Source: Paenirhodobacter enshiensis
GTDB lineage: Bacteria > Pseudomonadota > Alphaproteobacteria > Rhodobacterales > Rhodobacteraceae
Direction: 5' to 3'
NCBI RefSeq assembly: GCF_000740785.1
Contig: NZ_JFZB01000045.1
Span: forward strand, 1-36,738
Length of the DNA stretch: 36,738 nucleotides
The translations under genes were made by a program, and so were the position numbers. This document shows, in pieces, positions 9,320 to 16,404 of the stretch. Positions within the stretch are counted from its first letter, which is position 1. Each line of letters opens with the position of its first letter. The notes under the pieces are model-generated. The model did not search any database. It was not told where the DNA came from and saw only the letters and a list, made by a program, of their open reading frames with translations.

Positions 9320-10078
9320 TCAGCCGATGCGCGGTGCGATGCGCGCTAGGATTTCCTCGATCGTGTTGCAGATCAGCGCGATATCCGCAGGTTCCGAGAA
9401 CCGGTGATCGGCGCCCTTGACCACGCTCAGCCTGATATCCGACCCCGTCGCATGATCGAACAGCCGCAGCGCCGTCGCGACCGAGACCACCGTGTCGGCG
9501 GAGCCTTGCAAGAACCGCGACGGGAAGGGCAGGGACAGCGGTGCACGCAGCACAAGCCGCTCGCGCCCGTCCTCGATCAGCGCATGGCTGATGCGGTAGG
9601 GGGCGCCGTAGTCCGACGGGAAGTCGATGTAGCCTTGGCGCACCATCTGCGCCCGCTGTGCCGTGTCGAGCGCGGCCCAATAACCGTCCTCGGTGAAATC
9701 GGGCGCGCCCGCGATGGTGACGAGCCCCGCGACCAGCTCCGGGTGCTCGCGCGCGATCAGCAGCGACAGCCAGCCCCCCATCGACGAACCGACCAGCACC
9801 TGCGGCCCCTGCGTCAGCTGCCGGATGGCGGCGCGGGCATCCTCGAACCACTGGCCGATGGTGCCGTCCTCGAACGCGCCCCCCGACACCCCGTGCCCAG
9901 AGCAGTCGAAGCGCAGGAACGGCCGCCCCGTGCGCCGCGCCCAGTCGGCAAGCGCCACCGCCTTCGTGCCCTGCATGTCGGATTTCAGCCCGTGCAGGAA
10001 CACCACCCCCGGTCCGGTGCCGTCGATCCGGTCATAAGCGATGCGGCGCCCCTCGGGCGTGGTCAGATAATCGGTCAT
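9320..10078 (-). CDS. Alpha/beta hydrolase
   Basis: The 252-residue cytosolic hydrolase has the oxyanion segment VVFLHGLKSDM, nucleophile elbow GSSMGG (Ser99), acid in LQGSADTVVS and His in GADHRFSEP, so the catalytic triad is complete. It resembles the family of small carboxylesterase/thioesterase-like enzymes (palmitoyl-thioesterase ABHD10-like); the substrate is unknown. I start at ATG 10078 (MTDYLTTPEG) because the extra 20 residues from 10138 lack similarity. It lies downstream of ilvH on the same strand with a 75-bp gap. Confidence 0.85.
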   Translation of the reverse strand: MTDYLTTPEGRRIAYDRIDGTGPGVVFLHGLKSDMQGTKAVALADWARRTGRPFLRFDCSGHGVSGGAFEDGTIGQWFEDARAAIRQLTQGPQVLVGSSMGGWLSLLIAREHPELVAGLVTIAGAPDFTEDGYWAALDTAQRAQMVRQGYIDFPSDYGAPYRISHALIEDGRERLVLRAPLSLPFPSRFLQGSADTVVSVATALRLFDHATGSDIRLSVVKGADHRFSEPADIALICNTIEEILARIAPRIG

Positions 10079-10153
10079 GGCAAGCTCCGGCACGGGTTCC
10101 GTCGGGCCGAGCCTAAACGGAGCCCGCCCCGGCTGCAATTGCCACCGCGGGCC

Positions 10154-10714
10154 TCAGACGCCGCGCGCCAGCGCCGCGACGCCGGTGCGCGCCACGTCGA
10201 TCAGCCCGAGCGGCCGCATCAGATCGGCGAAGGCGTCGATCTTCTCGGGCGCGCCGGTGATCTCGAAGACGAAGCTTTCAAGCGTCGAATCGACCACATT
10301 GGCGCGGAAGATCTCGGCCAGACGCAGCGCCTCGATCCGCGCATCGCCCTTGCCCTGCACCTTGAACAGCGCCAGCTCGCGCTCGACCGCCACCGCCTCG
10401 GTGGTCAGGTCGGTCACCTGATGCACCGGAACGATCCGGCTCAGCTGGGCGCGGATCTGCTCGATCACCGCCTCGGTGCCGCGCGTCACGACGGTGATGC
10501 GCGAGCGATGCCCCGCATGGTCGATCTCGGCCACGGTCAGGCTGTCGATGTTGTAGCCCCGGCCCGAGAACAGGCCGATCACGCGCGCCAGAACGCCCGC
10601 CTCGTTGTCGACGATCACCGCCAGCGTATGCGAGCGTTCCGCCGTCTCGTGATGATCGCGCAGATCGTAGGCCGAATGCGACGAAGCGCCCGTGCCAATG
10701 TTCAGTGCCGCCAC
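10154..10714 (-). CDS. ilvH: Acetolactate synthase small (regulatory) subunit
   Basis: This 186-residue regulatory subunit binds valine for feedback inhibition and stimulates the IlvB catalytic subunit. An N-terminal ACT domain spans about residues 28-105 (HTLAVIVDNEAGVLARVIGLF, then RGYNIDSLTVAEID), followed by the C-terminal ALS_ss domain. The start is GTG at 10714 with an AGGAG 9 bases upstream. The protein begins about 25 residues before the ACT core, longer than E. coli IlvH. It follows ilvB by 69 bp, and that gap contains a half copy of the dispersed inverted repeat, which might affect relative expression of the two subunits. Confidence 0.95.
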   Translation of the reverse strand: MAALNIGTGASSHSAYDLRDHHETAERSHTLAVIVDNEAGVLARVIGLFSGRGYNIDSLTVAEIDHAGHRSRITVVTRGTEAVIEQIRAQLSRIVPVHQVTDLTTEAVAVERELALFKVQGKGDARIEALRLAEIFRANVVDSTLESFVFEITGAPEKIDAFADLMRPLGLIDVARTGVAALARGV

Positions 10715-10728
10715 GACCCTGTCTCCTT

Positions 10729-10774
10729 CTTTCGGCTTTCCACAAATATCCCGGGGTCCGGGGCAGAGCCCCGG
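10729..10774. repeat. Dispersed inverted-repeat module, half copy 3
   Basis: The segment contains CAAATATCCCGGGG followed by CCGGGGCAGAGCCCCGG, the same two modules as the elements at 1638-1786 and 8293-8472, preceded by CTTTCGGCTTTCC as in copy 1. It fills the ilvB-ilvH intercistronic gap. The second module alone is a 7-bp stem with a 3-base loop, so it could fold in the ilvBH mRNA. Confidence 0.75.
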
Positions 10775-10783
10775 TCCGCCGTC

Positions 10784-12577
10784 TCAGACCAGAGCCGCGC
10801 CGGACTTGAACGCCTCGGCATCGGCGGCGAGCAGCATCTCGTTATGCGGCTTGCCCGAGGGAATCATCGGGAAGCAGTTCTCGTGCTTTTCCACCAGGCA
10901 ATCGAACAGCACCGGCCCGTCATAGTCGATCATTTCCATGATCGCATCGTCCAGATCCTTCGGATCCGAGCAGATGATGCCCTTCCAGCCATAGGCCTCG
11001 GCCAGCTTGACGAAATCGGGCAGGCTTTCCGACCAGCTTTGCGAATAGCGCTCGCCATGCAGCAGCTCCTGCCACTGGCGCACCATGCCGAGGCGCTCGT
11101 TGTTCAGGATGAACTGCTTCACCGGGGCGAAGAACTGCGTCGCGGTGCCCATCTCCTGCACGTTCATCTGCCAGCTCGCCTCGCCGGCGACGTTGATCAC
11201 CAGCGCCTCGGGATGGGCGATCTGCACGCCGATCGAGGCCGGGAAGCCATAGCCCATCGTGCCGAGCCCACCCGAGGTCATCCAGCGGTTCGGCTTGTCG
11301 AAATGCAGGAACTGCGCCGCCCACATCTGGTGCTGACCGACCTCGGTGGTGATGTAACGATCCCGCCCGCGGGTCAGCGCCTCCAGCCGTTCCAGCGCAT
11401 ATTGCGGTTTGATCGTGGTCTCCGAACCCGCGTAGGCGAGGCAGTTGATCTTCTTCCAGCCCTCGATCTGCTTCCACCAGCCCTCGATCGCCGCGCGGTT
11501 GGTCTTCGAGCCGCGCGCCTTCCACAGATCCAGCGCCGCCGCGATCAGCTTGCCGACATCGGCCACGATCGGCAGATCGACGCGGATGATCTTGTTGATC
11601 GACGAGGGGTCGATATCGACATGCACCTTCACCGAGCCGGGCGAGAAATCCGACACCCGGCCGGTGATCCGGTCATCGAACCGCGCACCGAGGCAGATCA
11701 TCAGATCGCAATCGTGCATCGCGAGATTCGCCTCGTAGAGGCCGTGCATCCCCAGCATCCCGAGCCAGTTCTTCCCGCTCGCCGGATAGGCGCCGAGCCC
11801 CATCAGCGTCGAGGTGATCGGAAAACCCGTGGCCTCGACCAGCTCGGTCATCTGGCGCGCGGCCTCGGGGCCGGCGTTGATCACGCCGCCGCCGGTGTAG
11901 AACACCGGGCGCTCCGCGCGCTCGATCAGCTCGACCAGACGTTCCACGGCCTGCGGATCGGGTTCGGTGCGCGGGCGGTAATGACCGGGCTTCGCAGCCT
12001 TCGGGCCGACATAGGTCGCGGTGGCGAACTGCACATCCTTCGGCAGGTCGATCAGCACCGGCCCCGGACGGCCCGAGGTCGCCACGGTGAACGCCTGATG
12101 AATGGTATCGGCGAGCGCATCGGGCTCTTTCACCAGCCAGTTGTGCTTGGTGCAGGGGCGGGTGATGCCGACGGTATCGGCCTCCTGGAAGGCGTCGGTG
12201 CCGATCATGAAGGTCGGCACCTGGCCCGAAAACACCACCAGCGGGATCGAATCCATCAGCGCATCGGTCAGCCCGGTCACCGCATTGGTCGCGCCGGGCC
12301 CCGAGGTCACCAGCACCACGCCCGGCTTGCCGGTCGAGCGGGCATAGCCCTCGGCCATGTGCACCGCAGCCTGTTCATGACGCACCAGAATGTGGCGGAT
12401 GTCGTTTTGCTGGAAGATCGCGTCATAGATCGGCAGCACCGCACCGCCCGGATAGCCGAAGATCGTGTCGACGCCATGATCCTTGAGCGCCCGCACGACG
12501 ATCTGCGCCCCGGTCATGGTTTCCTGCGTCATCCGGTCCTGCTGCGCCACCGGCGCTCCGGTCATCTGTTCCGACAT
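10784..12577 (-). CDS. ilvB: Acetolactate synthase large (catalytic) subunit
   Basis: The 597-residue thiamine-diphosphate enzyme catalyses the first common step of branched-chain amino-acid synthesis (two pyruvate to acetolactate, or pyruvate plus 2-oxobutyrate). The N-terminal TPP-binding PYR domain holds GYPGGAVLPIYD and the catalytic RHEQAAVHMAEGYAR glutamate. A central FAD-binding domain follows, then the C-terminal PP domain with GEASWQMN and NNERLGMVRQWQ. The metal-binding motif has Glu where many enzymes have GDxS, a variant I recall as usual in alphaproteobacterial IlvB. ATG 12577 has GGAG upstream; an in-frame start at 12679 would begin inside the attenuator and is rejected. Confidence 0.96.
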   Translation of the reverse strand: MSEQMTGAPVAQQDRMTQETMTGAQIVVRALKDHGVDTIFGYPGGAVLPIYDAIFQQNDIRHILVRHEQAAVHMAEGYARSTGKPGVVLVTSGPGATNAVTGLTDALMDSIPLVVFSGQVPTFMIGTDAFQEADTVGITRPCTKHNWLVKEPDALADTIHQAFTVATSGRPGPVLIDLPKDVQFATATYVGPKAAKPGHYRPRTEPDPQAVERLVELIERAERPVFYTGGGVINAGPEAARQMTELVEATGFPITSTLMGLGAYPASGKNWLGMLGMHGLYEANLAMHDCDLMICLGARFDDRITGRVSDFSPGSVKVHVDIDPSSINKIIRVDLPIVADVGKLIAAALDLWKARGSKTNRAAIEGWWKQIEGWKKINCLAYAGSETTIKPQYALERLEALTRGRDRYITTEVGQHQMWAAQFLHFDKPNRWMTSGGLGTMGYGFPASIGVQIAHPEALVINVAGEASWQMNVQEMGTATQFFAPVKQFILNNERLGMVRQWQELLHGERYSQSWSESLPDFVKLAEAYGWKGIICSDPKDLDDAIMEMIDYDGPVLFDCLVEKHENCFPMIPSGKPHNEMLLAADAEAFKSGAALV

Positions 12578-12629
12578 CGGTCTTCTCCAGTTCTGGCCCG
12601 TCGCTCCTCCGGGCTCTCGCAATCGCAAC

Positions 12630-12657
12630 AAAAAGCCCCCGCGGGTCGGGCGGGGGC
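12630..12657 (-). terminator. Attenuator terminator in the ilvBH leader
   Basis: On the minus strand, GCCCCCGC, a 7-base loop, GCGGGGGC and five T residues form an intrinsic terminator 53 bp upstream of the ilvB start. It sits downstream of the leader peptide and competes with an alternative hairpin (arms at 12693-12702 and 12655-12664), so it is an attenuator and not the end of an upstream gene. Confidence 0.88.
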
Positions 12658-12702
12658 GCATGGGAACCATCAGGGTCAAACCGCCTCAGCGGCCCATGCG
12701 CC
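12655..12702 (-). promoter_or_regulatory. Antiterminator pairing in the ilvBH leader
   Basis: On the minus strand, GGCGCATGGG (plus 12693-12702, inside the last codons of the leader peptide) is perfectly complementary to CCCATGCGCC (plus 12655-12664), which overlaps the 5' arm of the terminator by 3 bases. A ribosome stalled at the Leu/Val codons leaves the first arm free to pair and weaken the terminator. A ribosome reaching the stop codon masks it. Confidence 0.75.
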
Positions 12703-12733
12703 TGTTTCCTACCTCGACAAGAAGCGACAGCAT
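12686..12733 (-). CDS. ilvBH leader peptide (attenuation)
   Basis: The 15-residue peptide MLSLLVEVGNRRMGR has five branched-chain codons (three Leu, two Val) within the first eight positions. It has a GGAG ribosome site 7 bases before its ATG and lies about 20 bases downstream of the predicted transcription start. It precedes a mutually exclusive antiterminator/terminator pair, so its job is to sense Leu and Val tRNA charging for ilvBH. It is not expected to act as a protein. Position, codon content and RNA structures support the call together; no homologue was compared. Confidence 0.8.
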   Translation of the reverse strand: MLSLLVEVGNRRMGR

Positions 12734-12761
12734 CTTTTGGCTCCACGTTTGAACGGGACGG

Positions 12762-12790
12762 ACCTTAGGAGGGCGTCCGGGTGCCGTCAA
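12762..12790 (-). promoter_or_regulatory. Predicted promoter of the ilv leader-ilvBH operon
   Basis: The minus strand reads TTGACG, exactly 17 bases, TAAGGT. The -10 ends about 28 bases before the leader-peptide ATG, giving a transcript start near 12754 and a short 5' end, as expected for an attenuated operon. Confidence 0.65.
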
Positions 12791-12980
12791 TGCTGAAAAT
12801 CGGAATTAAATGTCCGCAATCCTGACCTATCTTGCCTGAAATTGCGAATTTATCCCGTGGTTGGAAACTTTATGGTGATCCTCTGGCTGAAATGCGCATT
12901 TTTCGCTCGACCTCGCCGGCGGGAAGGCGCAGGAGGGGCGCCACAAGGCTCCCTCCCTCGCCCGGTGTCCGTGTAAAAGG

Positions 12981-13012
12981 CGGTTTCGGTTCGGAAAAAC
13001 CGAGTGAAACCG
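12981..13012 (+). promoter_or_regulatory. Hairpin in the region upstream of dctQ
   Basis: CGGTTTC-GGTT, six bases, AACC-GAGT-GAAACCG forms a stem of 4 plus 7 bp with a one-sided bulge. Together with the terminator at 13062-13091 it makes the region before dctQ look like a structured leader or a small RNA gene. The rest of the gene-free stretch 12791-12980 is AT-rich on its left and holds no recognisable gene. Confidence 0.45.
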
Positions 13013-13045
13013 TTATTTCCTTGACCTCGCGAAGGAGTTTGGCCA

Positions 13046-13093
13046 ATGAAACCGGACTTGCGCCCCCGGATGGGGGCTTTCGCTGTTTTTTGA
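13046..13093 (+). CDS. Possible 15-residue small ORF across the pre-dctQ terminator
   Basis: The frame encodes MKPDLRPRMGAFAVF and has a GAAGGAG ribosome site 8 bases before its ATG. It reads through the terminator hairpin, with TTC GCT GTT TTT TGA in the T tract. It ends 16 bp before dctQ. It could be a translated leader that controls the terminator or a chance ORF. No branched-chain or other obvious control codons stand out. Confidence 0.3.
   Translation: MKPDLRPRMGAFAVF
13062..13091 (+). terminator. Intrinsic terminator just before dctQ
   Basis: GCCCCC, loop GGAT, GGGGGC is followed by TTTCGCTGTTTTTT, ending 18 bp before the dctQ ATG. It points into dctQM, so it must either end an upstream short transcript (small RNA) or attenuate the transporter operon. 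Confidence 0.75.
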
Positions 13094-13109
13094 GAGGGAG
13101 GAGAAGTCG

Positions 13110-13682
13110 ATGGGCAGCCTGCTCGCCCTGTCGCGTGTGATCGACGCGATCAACGACCGGATCGGCAAGGCGGTGTCCTGGCTGATCCTGCTGGCGATTC
13201 TGGTCAGCACCGGAAATGCGATCGTGCGCAAGGTGTTCGACACCTCGTCGAACGCCTGGCTGGAACTGCAATGGTATCTGTTCGGCGCCGCCTTCATGCT
13301 GGCCGCCGCCTATACGCTGAAGCAGAACGAGCATATCCGCATCGATATTCTGTATGGTGCCGTGTCGCGGCGCAAGCAGCACTGGATCGACCTGTTCGGT
13401 CACGTGTTCTTCCTGATGCCGATGGCGACGCTCATGGTGTGGCTGCTGGTGCCTTACGCATTCAGCTCGTTCCGCACCGGAGAGATGTCGCCGAATTCGG
13501 GCGGTCTGATCCTGTGGCCGGCGAAGGCGATCCTGCTCGCGGGCTTCGTCTTGCTGTTCGCCCAGGGCATCTCCGAGATCATCAAGAAGATCGCGGTGAT
13601 GCGCGGGCTGATCGAGGATCCGTTCCCCGAGACCGAAACCCATGCCGCTGTCGCCGCGATGAAGACCGAGGAGACGAACTGA
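13110..13682 (+). CDS. dctQ: TRAP transporter small permease (DctQ)
   Basis: The 190-residue inner-membrane protein has four hydrophobic segments (about 23-42, 55-75, 97-118 and 139-160) and the DctQ signature region LEGLQWYLFG-like (here LELQWYLFGAAFMLAAAYTL), then NEHIRIDILY. TRAP transporters take up organic acids and related solutes using the sodium gradient, with a periplasmic P subunit. ATG 13110 has GGAGGAG upstream. Its stop overlaps the dctM start (TGATG). No P subunit gene is in the window. Confidence 0.92.
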   Translation: MGSLLALSRVIDAINDRIGKAVSWLILLAILVSTGNAIVRKVFDTSSNAWLELQWYLFGAAFMLAAAYTLKQNEHIRIDILYGAVSRRKQHWIDLFGHVFFLMPMATLMVWLLVPYAFSSFRTGEMSPNSGGLILWPAKAILLAGFVLLFAQGISEIIKKIAVMRGLIEDPFPETETHAAVAAMKTEETN

Positions 13683-15463
13683 TGCTCGAATTCATTGCGC
13701 TGAACATGGCGCCGATCATGTTCGGCTCGCTGATCCTGTTCCTGATTCTGGGCTATCCGGTGGCCTTCGCGCTGGCCGCGAACGGGTTGCTGTTCTTCGT
13801 CGTGGGCGTGGAACTTGCGCCGATGTCGGGCGGTGCGATCAACCTGAGCTGGCCGCTGCTGAGCGCGATGCCGGACCGGATCTGGGCGCAGGTGCTGGCC
13901 AACGATACATTGCTGGCCATTCCATTCTTCACCTTCATGGGCATCGTGCTGGAGAAATCCGGCATGGCCGAGGATCTGCTCGACACCATCGGGCAGCTGT
14001 TCGGGCCGATCCGCGGCGGTCTCGCCTATGCGGTGGTGATCGTGGGCGCGCTGCTTGCCGCGACCACGGGCGTCGTCGCGGCCTCGGTGATCGCGATGGG
14101 GCTGATCTCGCTGCCGATCATGCTGCGCTACGGCTATGATCGCAGCGTGGCTTCCGGCGTCATCACGGCCTCGGGTACATTGGCGCAGATCATCCCGCCG
14201 TCGCTGGTGCTGATCGTTCTGGCCGATCAGCTCGGCCGGTCGGTGGGCGACATGTATGCCGGCGCGCTGGTGCCCTCGCTGGTGCTGACCGGGTGCTACA
14301 TCCTCTACATCTTCATCATGTCGATCGTGCGGCCGAACTCGATGCCGGCGCTGCCGCTCGAAGCGCGCACGCTCGGCACCGGAGTGATGTCGCTCGCCGT
14401 CGTCACGGTCCTCGGCGTCGCGGTGTTCTTCGCCGCCGAGAACCTGATCGACACCAGCCACGGCAAGAACTCCGAGATGATGGCCTTCACCGTCGCGGTG
14501 GTGGTGTGCTACGTCATCGCGCTGACCGACCGGAAGCTGAAGCTGAACCGCATGTCGAAGCTGGCACAGCAGGTCATCATCGTTCTGGTGCCGCCGCTCG
14601 CGCTGATCTTCCTGGTGCTGGGCACGATCTTCCTCGGCATCGCCACGCCGACCGAGGGCGGTGCGATGGGCGCCACGGGCTCGCTGCTGCTGGCGCTGGC
14701 CAAGGGGCGGCTGAACCTGAAGGTGCTGAAGGACGCGCTGGCCTCGACCACGCGGCTCTCGGCCTTCGTGATGTTCATCCTGATCGGGGCGCGGTTCTTC
14801 TCGCTGACCTTCTACGGTGTGAACGGGCATCTGTGGGTCGAGCATCTGCTGACCTCGCTTCCGGGCGGGCAGACCGGCTTCCTGATCGTTGTGGCGCTGC
14901 TGGTGTTCTTCCTGGCGTTCTTCCTCGATTATTTCGAGCTCGCGTTCATCATCGTGCCGCTGCTGGCACCGGCGGCCGATGCGCTCGGCATCGACCTGAT
15001 CTGGTTCGGTGTGATCCTGGCGGTGATGATGCAGACCTCGTTCATGCACCCGCCGTTCGGCTTCGCGCTGTTCTTCCTGCGCTCGGTGGCACCGAAGGCG
15101 GCCTATGCAGACCGGATCACCGGCCAGACGATCGAGCCGGTGAAGACCTCGCAGATCTACTGGGGTGCTGTGCCGTTCCTCGGGATTCAGATCGCGATGG
15201 TGGTGGCGGTGATCGCCTTCCCGCAGATGGTGATGCACTACAAGGGCAAGCCGGTCGACGTGTCGAACGTGACGCTGACGCTGCCTTCGACGCCGGGCCT
15301 CGGCGGGTTCGATGCCGGTCTGGGGGGCGGTCTGGGCGGTGGCCTCGGCCTGCCGCCGATCGGTGGTGCGCCCGGTGCGGCTTCGGGAGTGGCCCCGGCC
15401 ATTCCGGCACTGCCGGATCTGAGCACACCGCCGGCGATTCCTGCGCCTTCGGGCAACAACTGA
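13682..15463 (+). CDS. dctM: TRAP transporter large permease (DctM), long subfamily
   Basis: This 593-residue inner-membrane transport channel is well above the usual ~425 residues. It has more than a dozen hydrophobic segments with DctM motifs such as SGTLAQIIPPSLVLIVLAD and GIATPTEGGAMGATGSLLLA. The extra length comes from a central insertion (about residues 220-300) and a C-terminal periplasmic or cytoplasmic tail rich in Gly, Pro and Ala (from about residue 537). Long DctM proteins are typical of the group annotated as mannitol/chloroaromatic-type TRAP; the substrate here is unknown. ATG 13682 overlaps the dctQ stop codon by one base. A terminator follows directly. Confidence 0.92.
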   Translation: MLEFIALNMAPIMFGSLILFLILGYPVAFALAANGLLFFVVGVELAPMSGGAINLSWPLLSAMPDRIWAQVLANDTLLAIPFFTFMGIVLEKSGMAEDLLDTIGQLFGPIRGGLAYAVVIVGALLAATTGVVAASVIAMGLISLPIMLRYGYDRSVASGVITASGTLAQIIPPSLVLIVLADQLGRSVGDMYAGALVPSLVLTGCYILYIFIMSIVRPNSMPALPLEARTLGTGVMSLAVVTVLGVAVFFAAENLIDTSHGKNSEMMAFTVAVVVCYVIALTDRKLKLNRMSKLAQQVIIVLVPPLALIFLVLGTIFLGIATPTEGGAMGATGSLLLALAKGRLNLKVLKDALASTTRLSAFVMFILIGARFFSLTFYGVNGHLWVEHLLTSLPGGQTGFLIVVALLVFFLAFFLDYFELAFIIVPLLAPAADALGIDLIWFGVILAVMMQTSFMHPPFGFALFFLRSVAPKAAYADRITGQTIEPVKTSQIYWGAVPFLGIQIAMVVAVIAFPQMVMHYKGKPVDVSNVTLTLPSTPGLGGFDAGLGGGLGGGLGLPPIGGAPGAASGVAPAIPALPDLSTPPAIPAPSGNN

Positions 15464-15471
15464 CACGACAG

Positions 15472-15499
15472 GCGGCGGTCCCCGGGGGCCGCCGCTTTT
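15472..15499 (+). terminator. Rho-independent terminator of dctQM
   Basis: GCGGCGG and CCGCCGC flank TCCCCGGGGG, forming an almost fully paired stem followed by TTTT, 8 bp after the dctM stop. Confidence 0.8.
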
Positions 15500-15572
15500 C
15501 ATCCGGCCCTCGCCATCCCGGCCCGGCGGCCCGGTTTCGCGGCAGCGCAAGGCTGCCTGCCACCGAAAATCC

Positions 15573-15601
15573 TTGAATTGCTGCGGTGCAGCATCTAGCA
15601 C
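15573..15601 (+). promoter_or_regulatory. phaR promoter with embedded PhaR operator
   Basis: TTGAAT, 17 bases, TAGCAC forms a sigma70-like promoter. Its spacer contains the perfect palindrome TGCTGC-GGT-GCAGCA (15579-15593). This fits the CTGC-N3/4-GCAG element that I recall as the PhaR target in Rhodobacter sphaeroides. A repressor site between -35 and -10 next to phaR itself points to autoregulation. Confidence 0.7.
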
Positions 15602-15726
15602 TGGATCCGAGGCGGGACCGACGGATCCGCCGCAGCCGGAGCGTTCGATGACTCACCCCTGGGACTTCGCGCGGCTTCTGCCCGGTGCCGTGGCGGCACA
15701 GGCGGGCAGGGCGGGCGCCTGAAACC

Positions 15727-16380
15727 ATGACGAACACGCAGCTATCAGCGGCCCCGCACTCTGGCGCCGCATCCGAACCCGATTTCGATATACCGCACGC
15801 TGCTCGCACGGCCGGGGGGGCGTTGCCCCTGCAGATCAAGCGTTATGCCAGCCGGCGGCTCTACAACACCGAAAGCAGCGATTATGTCACGCTCGACGAT
15901 ATCGCGCGGGTGATCTCGGGCGGGCGCGAGGTGCAGATCGTCGATCTGAAGACCGGCGACGATCTGACCCGGCAGTATCTGCTGCAGATCATCGCCGAGC
16001 ATGAAAGCGGCTCCGATTCGCTGCTGCCGCTCGAGGTGTTGACGGAACTGGTGCGCAGCTATGCCGACCGGGCGCAGGCGGTGGTGCCGCAGTTTCTGGC
16101 GGCGTCGTTCCGGATCCTGCGCGAGGGCGTCGTGGCCGAGGAAACGCCGGCACAGGTAGCGCCGGCCCCGGTCGAGGCCCCCTCTGCCGAGGCCGAGGCA
16201 GCGGCCTTGCAACGGCGTCAGCAGGCCTTTCTCGAAACCCTGCTGACTGGCTGGGGTCGGACCCCCGAGGCCGACCGGGCCCCCGAGGAACGCGAACCCG
16301 TCAGCCTGCGCGCCCGCGAGGAGCTTGACGAGATCAAGAAGCAACTCGCCGAACTGCAAAGCAAGCTCGCGAGCCTGTAG
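15727..16380 (+). CDS. phaR: PhaR, polyhydroxyalkanoate synthesis repressor
   Basis: The 217-residue repressor senses PHA granules and controls phasin and PHA genes. The PHB/PHA accumulation regulator DNA-binding domain is clear (IKRYASRRLYNTESSDYVTL, from about residue 36, then GREVQIVDLKTGDDLTRQYLLQII). The second domain follows (LLPLEVLTELVRSYADRAQ), and the C-terminus ends in a Glu/Lys-rich coiled coil (REELDEIKKQLAELQSKL). ATG 15727 is chosen; the residues before the domain are low-complexity. It stands alone here, without phaC, phaP or phaZ next to it. An operator-containing promoter lies 126 bp upstream. A 24-residue ORF (15648-15722) sits between promoter and gene and may be a leader ORF. 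Confidence 0.93.
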   Translation: MTNTQLSAAPHSGAASEPDFDIPHAARTAGGALPLQIKRYASRRLYNTESSDYVTLDDIARVISGGREVQIVDLKTGDDLTRQYLLQIIAEHESGSDSLLPLEVLTELVRSYADRAQAVVPQFLAASFRILREGVVAEETPAQVAPAPVEAPSAEAEAAALQRRQQAFLETLLTGWGRTPEADRAPEEREPVSLRAREELDEIKKQLAELQSKLASL

Positions 16381-16404
16381 CCGGCGGGCGCGTCCGGTCC
16401 TGTC

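Noticed and set aside
12578-12679. Longer N-terminus for IlvB starting at 12679
   Set aside because: It would be translated from within the attenuator terminator and lacks similarity; ATG 12577 has a ribosome site.
9404-12796. Very long open frame (1130 codons) on the plus strand
   Set aside because: It runs antisense to an alpha/beta hydrolase, ilvH and ilvB; its product is low-complexity Arg/His/Leu-rich sequence, a typical GC-rich shadow.
13454-15601. 715-codon minus-strand frame
   Set aside because: Antisense to dctQM; composition dominated by Arg, His, Gln and Asp, with no domain.
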